Below, piece by piece: positions 23,100 through 28,806 of a DNA stretch of 28,806 bases. The notes under the pieces are model-generated. The model was given only the letters and a program-made list of their open reading frames with translations, searched no databases and was not told the DNA's origin. The translations under genes and the position numbers were made by a program. The stretch is from an uncultured Bacteroides sp. (GTDB lineage: Bacteria; Bacteroidota; Bacteroidia; Bacteroidales; Bacteroidaceae): NCBI GenBank assembly GCA_900766195.1, contig CAAFUN010000065.1, positions 1 to 28,806 of the forward strand, read 5' to 3'. Positions within the stretch are counted from its first letter, which is position 1, and each line of letters begins with the position of its first letter.

Positions 23100-25208
23100 A
23101 TGATGAAAATTACCCTGATAAGGGAGGACAAGAGCAGTGGTAAAGATGCCCTCAGTACCTGCGAAGCAGGTGCACTGCCGGAGAAAATAAAGTCGGAAAG
23201 CAAAGCCGGATATATCAGCGGACTGCGCCTCGTTATTCCGCGACTGGAAGGGACCAACCACAGCTATGCATACATTGACAAGTTACCGCGCATTTATCCG
23301 GCAGTGGAGTACGGACGCATCAAAGATGGAGAACGTGTGTTGAAAAGGTACAACGGGCTTGTGCAGTTGGAGGTGAACAAGCTGGCAAGCACTCAGGAGG
23401 TTGAATTGGTGAAACGACAGGTGGCTCTGTTGCCCCAAACATTTGCCGCCTTTTGCGGGTCGAGTGGAAGGAGCGTTAAGATATGGGTACGCTTTGCCCT
23501 ACCGGATGGAAAGCTGCCGGAGAAAAGAGAACGGGCGGCATTGTTTCATGCCCATGCTTATCGCATGGCGGTAAGTTGTTACCAGCCGATATTGCCGTTC
23601 CCCATTATGCTGAAAGAACCTTTGTTGACACAAAATTGCCGCATGACGTTGGACGCCAATCCTTACTATAATCCCAACGCCGTACCTTTCTGCTTGGAGC
23701 AGCCTTTGGCTATGCCGGGCGAGCAGACGTTTAACCAACGGATATTGGGTGAGAAGAACCCTTTGTTGCGACTGGAACCGGGCTACGAAACTTCGGACAC
23801 TTTCTCTCTGCGTTTTGAAACGGTGATAGGACGTGCGTTTGATGAAATGGAAGACTGGAAACGCGAGGACTGGAAAAAGAATAAGGACTTGAAGCCATTG
23901 CTGATACTTCTGGGCGAACAATGTTTCAAGGCAGGCATACCTGAAGAAGAGGCGGTGAGACAGACGTTGATGCACTACTATCGGGAGGCGGACGAGCAGA
24001 TTATACGCGCTACGCTGCACGGCATTTACAGAGAGTCCAAAGGATTTGGAAAGAAGAGCAGCCTGACGCCCGAACAGGAAATCTCATTGAAGCTGGAAGA
24101 GTTTATGGAACGGCGCTATGAATTTCGCTACAACACCCTATCGGATGATTTGGAGTATCGTCAGCGAGATTCCATTCATTTCTATTTCCGCCCCGTAGAC
24201 CAGCGTGAGCGCAATAGTGTGGCTATGGATGCTTTGCAGGAGGGATTGCGCGTGTGGGATCGGGATGTAAACCGCTATTTGATGTCCAATCGGGTGCCGC
24301 TGCACAATCCCGTAGAAGAGTATCTTGACGATACCGGCACGTGGGATGGAAAAGACCGCATCCGTGCGCTTGCCGCACTTGTGCCGTGCGATAATCCGCA
24401 TTGGAAAGATCTGTTTTATAGATGGTTTCTCAGTATGGTGGCGCATTGGCGTGGCATAGATAAGCAGCATGGTAACTGTACATCGCCTTTGCTGATAGGT
24501 GCGCAAGGCTATCATAAATCAACTTTCTGCCGGATCTTACTTCCTCCCGAACTGCGTTTTGGTTATACGGATAGTCTGGACTTTAAGAGCAAACGTGATG
24601 CCGAACTTTCTCTGGGGCGCTTCATGCTGATCAATCTTGACGAGTTCGATCAGATCAATGCCGGCCAGCAGGGATTCCTGAAGCACCTATTGCAAAAGCC
24701 GGTTGCCAATCTGCGAAAACCTTATGGCGCTTCCATTCGTGAGGTGCGGCGCTATGCTTCCTTTATCGGTACGAGTAATCAGAAAGATCTGCTGAATGAT
24801 CCAAGTGGCAGTCGTCGTTTCATCTGCATTGAGGTGACTGCTCCCATTGATACAAACGTGACCATCAACTACAAACAGCTCTATGCACAAGCTGTACATG
24901 CCATATACAAAGGCGAACGCTATTGGCTGGACGACCATGATGAGGCCGTTTTAAAGGAAACCAATGCCGAATTTGAACAAGTCAGTCCGCTTGAACAACT
25001 GTTTAATTGTTATTTCAAATTACCGGAGAGTGAGGAGGATGGTGAATGGCTGTCACCTGTGGAAATACTGAATGTCATGCGAGATAATAATCGGGAGATA
25101 AAGCTGATAAACAGCAACATTATTTCATTTGGGCGTATTTTACGAAAGAACGGTTATCGCTCTAAACGTACCAGCAAAGGAATGCTTTATCAGGTTGCTA
25201 GGTTGTGA
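23100..25208 (+). CDS. BT4734-like/VapE primase-helicase
   Basis: A 702-residue protein. The N-terminal third (about 1-200) resembles the BT4734/VirE N-terminal primase-like domain, with YNGLVQLEVNKL at 84-95 and GRSVKIWVRF at 123-132; LEVN (90-93) stands where D-x-D acidic residues would be expected, so primase activity is doubtful. A helical linker leads to a VapE-type P-loop ATPase: Walker A GAQGYHKST (467-475), Walker B LINLDEFD (510-517, Asp514-Glu515), sensor GTSNQ (557-561) and arginine finger SGSRRF (569-574). A winged-helix-like tail (FGRILRKNGYRSKR) ends it. VapE proteins are replication helicases of satellites, phages and genomic islands. The start ATGATG leaves a one-codon ambiguity. 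The stop lies 14 bases before the right inverted-repeat hairpin. Confidence 0.85.
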   Translation: MMKITLIREDKSSGKDALSTCEAGALPEKIKSESKAGYISGLRLVIPRLEGTNHSYAYIDKLPRIYPAVEYGRIKDGERVLKRYNGLVQLEVNKLASTQEVELVKRQVALLPQTFAAFCGSSGRSVKIWVRFALPDGKLPEKRERAALFHAHAYRMAVSCYQPILPFPIMLKEPLLTQNCRMTLDANPYYNPNAVPFCLEQPLAMPGEQTFNQRILGEKNPLLRLEPGYETSDTFSLRFETVIGRAFDEMEDWKREDWKKNKDLKPLLILLGEQCFKAGIPEEEAVRQTLMHYYREADEQIIRATLHGIYRESKGFGKKSSLTPEQEISLKLEEFMERRYEFRYNTLSDDLEYRQRDSIHFYFRPVDQRERNSVAMDALQEGLRVWDRDVNRYLMSNRVPLHNPVEEYLDDTGTWDGKDRIRALAALVPCDNPHWKDLFYRWFLSMVAHWRGIDKQHGNCTSPLLIGAQGYHKSTFCRILLPPELRFGYTDSLDFKSKRDAELSLGRFMLINLDEFDQINAGQQGFLKHLLQKPVANLRKPYGASIREVRRYASFIGTSNQKDLLNDPSGSRRFICIEVTAPIDTNVTINYKQLYAQAVHAIYKGERYWLDDHDEAVLKETNAEFEQVSPLEQLFNCYFKLPESEEDGEWLSPVEILNVMRDNNREIKLINSNIISFGRILRKNGYRSKRTSKGMLYQVARL

Positions 25209-25219
25209 TTTTAAAAAAA

Positions 25220-25329
25220 TACGAGTGTAGGATCGTGAGTATCCTACACTCATCCTACACGCTAAAATTGAAAGTATTTTATTGATTACTAGTTACTTAT
25301 GCTGAGGCGTGTAGAATGCAGGATGAAAC
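25220..25329. repeat. Right inverted repeat of the HU/VapE element
   Basis: GAGTGTAGGAT (25223-25233) and ATCCTACACTC (25241-25251) form a perfect 11-base stem with a 7-base loop. A second ATCCTACAC follows at 25252-25260 and a one-mismatch complement, GTGTAGAAT, at 25309-25317. Between them TTACTAGTTAC resembles the middle of the left repeat when reverse-complemented. It fills the gap between the convergent VapE and TPR-lipoprotein genes and may also act as their terminator. Confidence 0.7.
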
Positions 25330-25354
25330 TTGAAAAAACCTTTATTGTTTTTGT

Positions 25355-25978
25355 TTAATATTGGTCAAAAAGATCATTTGATATTTTATAATATTCGTCA
25401 AAATCATCTTTAATAGTTGTTAGAACGGTGTTCTGAGGATCTGCGACCAATGCTTGGTCTATTATTCTTAATGCCTCTTTCTTTTTTTTCTGATACATAT
25501 AAATTTCTACTTTTTCGATTATTACATCGGTATTCAGAGTATCTTTGAGTAACTTATCACATTGCATTAATGCAGCATTAAAATAAATTTCAGATGAATC
25601 CATCTGTCCCATTAACCTATTCTTTTGACCATAGTATATCAATCTATCAATATTGTATTTATCCTTACTTAACGTTCTTTCTTTTAGCAAGAAAGCCTCC
25701 TTTTTCTGATTCAGTAGTTCTAATATCTGGATTCTGGTATTCAAATTATGGGACAGATGGCTATTGGTAGAATCTAAAGCCATTACTTTATCACTCAGCA
25801 ACAAGGCATGATTTAAAACTATGGTATCTCGATCTTGCTCAAAAGTCAAAATCAGTTGAACAATGGAATCACTTAACAGTTTTGCATCCATTTCATTTTC
25901 CGATTTTTTACTACTCTCTGAGTGATTGCATGCACTTATTAATAAGGCAATACAAAATAAGAATAAGAAATCTTTCAT
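25355..25978 (-). CDS. TPR-like lipoprotein, function unknown
   Basis: A 207-residue lipoprotein: signal peptide MKDFLFLFCIALLISAC with lipidated Cys17, then a charged linker (SSKKSENEMD) and an all-helical body with TPR-like pairs. Repeats can be seen as LLLSDKVMALDSTNSHL, YYGQKNRLMGQMDSSEIYFNAALMQCDKLL and IEKVEIYMYQKKKKEALRIIDQAL...DPQN. No enzymatic motif is seen. It lies 20 bases after the preceding paralogue-family gene on the same strand and is probably co-transcribed with it. The low G+C resembles the neighbouring array rather than the core genes. TPR lipoproteins beside duplicated small secreted proteins can be immunity or surface-attachment factors, but nothing here proves it. Confidence 0.75.
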   Translation of the reverse strand: MKDFLFLFCIALLISACNHSESSKKSENEMDAKLLSDSIVQLILTFEQDRDTIVLNHALLLSDKVMALDSTNSHLSHNLNTRIQILELLNQKKEAFLLKERTLSKDKYNIDRLIYYGQKNRLMGQMDSSEIYFNAALMQCDKLLKDTLNTDVIIEKVEIYMYQKKKKEALRIIDQALVADPQNTVLTTIKDDFDEYYKISNDLFDQY

Positions 25979-25998
25979 TTCCTCTTGTGACTAATGAC

Positions 25999-26676
25999 CT
26001 AATGTTCTGTTTTTGTAGTATTTAATATCGGAGGTTGACTTTTATCTAGTTTTTTTAATCCAAATCCATCTTCACCACCTTCCCATAACACACCGTTTTT
26101 TAAATTGAGTATCCTTTCTCTAAAATTTTTGTCCTGTAGTTCAGCCTTATTCATTGTCTCTTTATCCCCTAATAACTTACTCAAAAAAACTTGCAGTTTC
26201 TCATTTTGATAGTTTTTAGCAACGGCATTTGAAACATTGAAATCTTGGAAAATAAAGGATGTAAATAAATCAAAATCAATATTGTTTTGTTTGTATAAGG
26301 CTGATACTGTATACAACATACTCACATAATCATCAAGAGGTAAATTATATAAGATGTACATAATATCCCAGTTTGAATAATAGTTTTTTTTGTATGTTGT
26401 ATCTATCAACAGATTCAATATTTCATCTTTATATAATTTAGTATCAGAGAGGAGAGAAGGAGCTACTCTCTTTACGGTTTTGAAGAAATAATCAGCCCGA
26501 CCTATAGGGTCTTCAAATATTCTTTTTTTATCTAAATAGTTGTAGTGATTCTGCATTTCTTTCTCTGTTTTCTGAAACAATGCCGATACCTCTTTTTGCT
26601 TTACATCGTTACGTTCCTGCCTAATCAAGCTATCAGGAAGTATGAAAGCGACGATAATTAATAGATACTTTTTCAT
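25999..26676 (-). CDS. Array paralogue 1: unrecognised secreted helical protein
   Basis: A 225-residue protein I do not recognise, clearly homologous to the proteins at 27508-28197 and 28314-28806. Shared blocks: IFEDPIGRADYFFKTV, VAPSLLSDTKLYKDEILNLL, ILYNLPLDDYV, FIFQD and NEKLQVFLSKLL, with a C-terminal LKNGVLWEGG and final -TEH. The N-terminus MKKYLLIIVAFIL is hydrophobic but the lipobox cysteine found in the neighbouring paralogue is absent (LPDSLIRQE follows), so it may be secreted by signal peptidase I, membrane-tethered, or have a decayed signal. The body is predicted mostly helical with a short glycine/tryptophan-containing end. The next gene starts 20 bases downstream. Confidence 0.75.
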   Translation of the reverse strand: MKKYLLIIVAFILPDSLIRQERNDVKQKEVSALFQKTEKEMQNHYNYLDKKRIFEDPIGRADYFFKTVKRVAPSLLSDTKLYKDEILNLLIDTTYKKNYYSNWDIMYILYNLPLDDYVSMLYTVSALYKQNNIDFDLFTSFIFQDFNVSNAVAKNYQNEKLQVFLSKLLGDKETMNKAELQDKNFRERILNLKNGVLWEGGEDGFGLKKLDKSQPPILNTTKTEH

Positions 26677-26768
26677 TTTTTTTTCTCATTTTTGATATAA
26701 AGTAATAGGACAACAATTTGATTCAATTATCCCTCAAAGCAGGATACAACAAGTATTCACATAATTTT

Positions 26769-27245
26769 CTACGAACGTCTTTTAAATAGCTTACTCCTTT
26801 TACTATTCTCATAATCACCCATTAATTTATTTAGAACTTCAACTTCATCCTTCTTGCTATCATCAGCATAGATTTCGTCCACTCTATTTGAGAGTAATCT
26901 AAATTCATCATCACTTTTTAAATGACCTCTTTCTATTATCCGCTTTATCTTGGCTAAATTCTTATCATTTACCTTAGCCAAATCAAAACCAAACTTTTTT
27001 CTCAAGATTTGATTTAATTTATCCAAATCATTTGGGGATAAGTCTATTGTCATTCCGTTGTTATCTTTATAAATCATTCTCATTCCTCTTAAGTCATTTT
27101 TCTCAAAAGTTTCAATAATTATTTGACGAAATCGTTCAAAAATAGGATCAGCCCATATCTTAACGAAATAATCTGCAATTATCAGATTCCATTCCTTTAA
27201 GAATAACAATTCTTCAAAAGATTTTTGGCTTAATTTCCTTTTCAT
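26769..27245 (-). CDS. Small hypothetical cytoplasmic protein within the array
   Basis: A 158-residue, charged, Lys/Asp/Glu-rich protein without signal peptide or membrane helix; not recognised. Segments include FEELLFLKEWNLIIADYFVKIW, DPIFERFRQIIIETFE, MTIDLSPNDLDKLNQIL and EDSKRSKLFKRR-like basic residues at the end. It is unrelated to the flanking paralogues and interrupts them. Its ATG lies six bases after the stop of a short ORF (27252-27392) that encodes the signal peptide of a decayed paralogue, so it may be translated by coupling to that remnant. Base composition is AT-rich like the array. Confidence that it is a real gene is moderate: length, codon use and a clean start support it. 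Confidence 0.6.
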   Translation of the reverse strand: MKRKLSQKSFEELLFLKEWNLIIADYFVKIWADPIFERFRQIIIETFEKNDLRGMRMIYKDNNGMTIDLSPNDLDKLNQILRKKFGFDLAKVNDKNLAKIKRIIERGHLKSDDEFRLLSNRVDEIYADDSKKDEVEVLNKLMGDYENSKRSKLFKRRS

Positions 27246-27251
27246 AGCTAT

Positions 27252-27392
27252 TCAATCACAAAATACACTTCCATAAAACTTATCTTTTGAATACATAATC
27301 CGTCTTAGGCATACTACCGTATTCTTTCTTTGCTGTGAGCAACATGAAAGAATCAGTATCAGAATAATTAGAGTTCTATTAAACAGCTTCAT
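27252..27392 (-). pseudogene. Decayed 5' remnant of an array paralogue
   Basis: From the ATG at 27390-27392 the minus strand encodes MKLFNRTLIILILILSCCS, almost identical to the lipoprotein signal of the paralogue at 27508-28197 (MKLLNRTLIILILTLSCCS). A two-base insertion just after the cysteines shifts the frame and an additional three-base insertion follows. Homology stops near 27302 and the shifted frame ends at 27252, giving about 46 codons. The rest of the gene is missing, apparently replaced by the unrelated gene ending at 26769. Its upstream spacer is also homologous to that of the intact copy. Confidence 0.75.
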
Positions 27393-27520
27393 ATACAATA
27401 AATTTAATCGGATAATTTACCTTGTTAGGTATCTTTATAATCTCATAATTCTCTAAATCTGAATATTTAGAGGGATACCATATAAGTATCCCTCCTTGCT
27501 AAATAACCTAATGTTCTATT
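27302..27520. repeat. Direct repeat copy A (signal region plus spacer of array gene)
   Basis: Bases about 27302-27520 align with about 28112-28326, an offset of 810 bases. The match covers the signal-peptide coding region, the spacer with its two hairpins and the 3' end of the preceding gene, with small indels. This shows a tandem duplication of a gene-plus-spacer unit. The 262-base gap 27246-27507 contains this copy and no intact gene. Confidence 0.8.
27451..27494 (-). terminator. Two overlapping hairpins downstream of array paralogue 2
   Basis: GAGGGATA (27470-27477) pairs with TATCCCTC (27487-27494), and CTCTAAAT (27451-27458) pairs with ATTTAGAG (27465-27472). The two stems share three bases (27470-27472), so they cannot both be complete. 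They start 14 bases after the stop at 27508. There is no U tract, so a 3'-end processing or attenuation role is as likely as termination. Confidence 0.5.
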
Positions 27521-28197
27521 TTTAAAGTATCTAATGCAGGAATTTGGACTTCGCTGAACCTTTTCATTCCTATTTCATCCTTGCTATCCGATCCCCACCA
27601 TGTTGCGCCGCTTTTTAATCTAAGTATCCGTTTTCTAAAATTTTTATTCTCTAACTCAGCTTGGAGAATTAGATCATTATCATCCAATAATTTATTAAGA
27701 AAAGCCTGTAACTTCTTATTTTCATAATTTCTATAAATAGAACTTGTAATACAGATATCTTGGAAGATAAAAAGCTCAAATATTTCTTGATTTATAGCCT
27801 TATTTTTGTATAAAGGAACTACTGAACTTAATAAATCGACATAATCATCTATTGGCAAATTATATAAAATGAATACTACATCCCAGTCTGTAAAAACATT
27901 CTTTCGGAATGTTGTGTCTGTTAAAATGGTTAATAACTCGTTCTCGTATGATTTAGTATCTGCCAATAATTGTGGAGCTACCTTTTGTACGGTTTTGAAG
28001 AAATATTCCGCTTGACCTAAGAGATCTTCAAATATCCCATTTTTATCTACATATTTATAATGTGCTTCCATCTTATCCTCTATTATTTGAAATAAATTAG
28101 AAATAGTATTTGTCTTAGGCATACCGTATTCTTTCTTTGCTGAGCAACATGAAAGAGTTAGTATCAGAATAATTAGAGTTCTATTTAATAATTTCAT
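27508..28197 (-). CDS. Array paralogue 2: unrecognised lipoprotein
   Basis: A 229-residue lipoprotein using the ATG at 28195-28197; a TTG five codons upstream was rejected because the ATG gives a clean signal peptide MKLLNRTLIILILTLSCC. It shares with paralogue 1 the blocks IFEDLLGQAEYFFKTV, VAPQLLADTKSYENELL, ILYNLPIDDYV, FIFQDI, NKKLQAFLNKLLDD and a C-terminal LKSGATWWG, ending -KIEH. Divergence between copies is spread over the helices while these blocks stay fixed, suggesting a maintained fold with variable surfaces. I do not recognise the family. It would be anchored in the outer or inner membrane. Spacing to the next paralogue upstream is 116 bases, filled with the conserved hairpin spacer. 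Confidence 0.75.
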   Translation of the reverse strand: MKLLNRTLIILILTLSCCSAKKEYGMPKTNTISNLFQIIEDKMEAHYKYVDKNGIFEDLLGQAEYFFKTVQKVAPQLLADTKSYENELLTILTDTTFRKNVFTDWDVVFILYNLPIDDYVDLLSSVVPLYKNKAINQEIFELFIFQDICITSSIYRNYENKKLQAFLNKLLDDNDLILQAELENKNFRKRILRLKSGATWWGSDSKDEIGMKRFSEVQIPALDTLKIEH

Positions 28198-28326
28198 ATA
28201 AGAGAAATTCAATCGGATAATTTACTCTCGTTAGACATCTTTATAATCTCATTATTCACTAAATCTGAATATTTAGAGGAATACCATATAAATATCCCTC
28301 TTTATTAAATAGACTAATGCCCTCTC
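28112..28326. repeat. Direct repeat copy B (signal region plus spacer of array gene)
   Basis: The counterpart of 27302-27520. The spacer part (28198-28313) keeps the same two hairpins with point changes, and the signal-peptide part belongs to the intact gene ending at 27508. Confidence 0.8.
28259..28300 (-). terminator. Overlapping hairpins downstream of array paralogue 3
   Basis: CTAAAT (28259-28264) pairs with ATTTAG (28271-28276), and GAGGAATA (28276-28283) pairs with TATCCCTC (28293-28300) with one mismatch. This is the same layout as at 27451-27494, 14 bases after the stop at 28314. Confidence 0.45.
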
Positions 28327-28806
28327 TTTATAGTGTCTAATATGGGAGTTCGATTTACATATCTTTTTTTTAACCCTGAGTTTTCTCTCCCCCCCTCCCA
28401 CATTGTTCCGTTCTTTAATAGTAATACATTTTCCGAGAAAGAAACGCTTTGATATGGTTGTTGAGTTTTTACTCTTGTAGTCAAATCCTCATCTTTTAAT
28501 AGATTATTCAGAAAAAATTGTAGCTTCTTGTTTCGATAGTTTTTATATAGATCGTTTGATACAAAACTATCTGGAAAGATAAACCGCTCAAAGATATCTT
28601 GATTTATATCTCCATTCTTAAATAATATCACCACCGAATTTAGCAAATCAACATAATCATCAATTGGTAAATTGTATAGAAGATATGGAATATCATAATC
28701 AATGAAATCATACTTTTTGAATGTTTCATCCGTTAATAGATTTAATATTTCATTTTTATATAATTTAGTATCTGCAAGCAATTGCGGTGCAACAGTTTTA
28801 ACAACC
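28314..28806 (-). CDS. Array paralogue 3 (partial, 5' end beyond window)
   Basis: The reading frame is open to the last base of the window, so the start lies outside. The visible part, from VVKTVAPQLLADTKLY to the stop at 28314, aligns with the middle and end of paralogues 1 and 2: ILNLLTDETFKK, LLYNLPIDDYVDLLNSVV, FIFPD, NKKLQFFLNNLL, then LLKNGTMWEGG and a final -RGH. About 164 residues are visible and some 60-70 are presumably missing, including the signal peptide. An internal TTG in this frame (28781) is within the conserved block and is not a start. The region between FLNNLL and LLKNG is divergent from the other copies. Confidence 0.75.
   Translation of the reverse strand, partial: VVKTVAPQLLADTKLYKNEILNLLTDETFKKYDFIDYDIPYLLYNLPIDDYVDLLNSVVILFKNGDINQDIFERFIFPDSFVSNDLYKNYRNKKLQFFLNNLLKDEDLTTRVKTQQPYQSVSFSENVLLLKNGTMWEGGRENSGLKKRYVNRTPILDTIKRGH

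Larger units (their letters stand above)
21950..25329. mobile_element. Putative element: HU-wHTH gene and VapE primase-helicase between inverted repeats
   Basis: The two divergent genes at 22078-22692 and 23100-25208 are enclosed by imperfect inverted repeats of about 110 bases. The outermost 24 bases at each end match at 19 positions when one is reverse-complemented, and both begin GTTTCATCCT. Inside, each end has the same order of four 9-base motifs. The coding part is visibly richer in G+C than the AT-rich genes to its right. No transposase, integrase or relaxase is present and no target-site duplication is obvious, so mobility is inferred from structure. The exact ends are uncertain because both flanks carry T runs (the right one after reverse-complementing), so the repeat could extend a few bases outward. 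Confidence 0.6.

Noticed and set aside
23499..24020. 173-codon minus-strand open frame inside the VapE gene
   Set aside because: It is antisense to the real gene in a G+C-richer region where long chance frames are common; there is no recognisable domain and no upstream signal.
28198..28212. TTG start for array paralogue 2
   Set aside because: The ATG at 28197 gives a clean lipoprotein signal matching the remnant's ATG; the TTG codons are in the duplicated spacer.

Overview
The window looks like a chromosomal segment of a Bacteroides or close relative. The protein families are Bacteroidales-type: a long SecA with an SEC-C tail, a DUF4105/Lnb-like protein, BamE-like plus DUF4476, a DUF5112/DUF5113-type sensor kinase and a BT4734-like VapE protein. 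Upstream regions carry the Bacteroides promoter form (-7 box TAnnTTTG with a TTG/TTTG -33 box about 19-21 bases upstream). No rRNA, tRNA or CRISPR array was seen.

Positions 1-14050 hold an envelope-biogenesis block. On the minus strand, reading down in coordinate, are a DUF4105/Lnb-like membrane protein, a four-base-overlapping alkaline-phosphatase-fold protein that appears to have lost nearly all its catalytic residues, secA, and a DUF6340-like lipoprotein. On the plus strand are an outer-membrane beta-barrel, lptC, a CNNM/CBS/CorC membrane protein, a PpiD/SurA-like periplasmic folding factor, and a BamE-like/DUF4476 lipoprotein. Together these cover protein export, lipoprotein maturation, LPS transport and outer-membrane assembly.

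Positions 14070-20767 (minus strand) form a three-gene unit: a 1469-residue sensor kinase that looks like two fused kinases (the second with a degenerate ATPase), a response regulator, and an AbgT-family transporter. Divergent from it is prs (20947-21885), with a clear promoter and a strong terminator.

Positions 21950-25329 are the most unusual part. Two divergent genes, an HU-fold/winged-helix DNA-binding protein and a VapE-type primase-helicase, are bracketed by imperfect inverted repeats of about 110 bases. Each end carries four copies of a 9-base motif (ATCCTACAC) in the same forward-reverse-reverse-forward order, and the outermost 24 bases match at 19 positions. Between the genes lie twin divergent promoters and a 92-base nested palindrome inside the presumed 5' leader of the HU gene. 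I interpret this as a compact mobile or replicating element without a recognisable transposase.

Positions 25355-28806 are AT-rich and minus-strand only. They hold a TPR lipoprotein, three paralogues of an unrecognised secreted family (one running off the window), a decayed fourth copy reduced to its signal peptide, and one unrelated small protein. An 810-base-offset tandem duplication of gene plus spacer is still visible. This looks like an expanding and decaying gene array, possibly orphan immunity genes, but that role is inference only.
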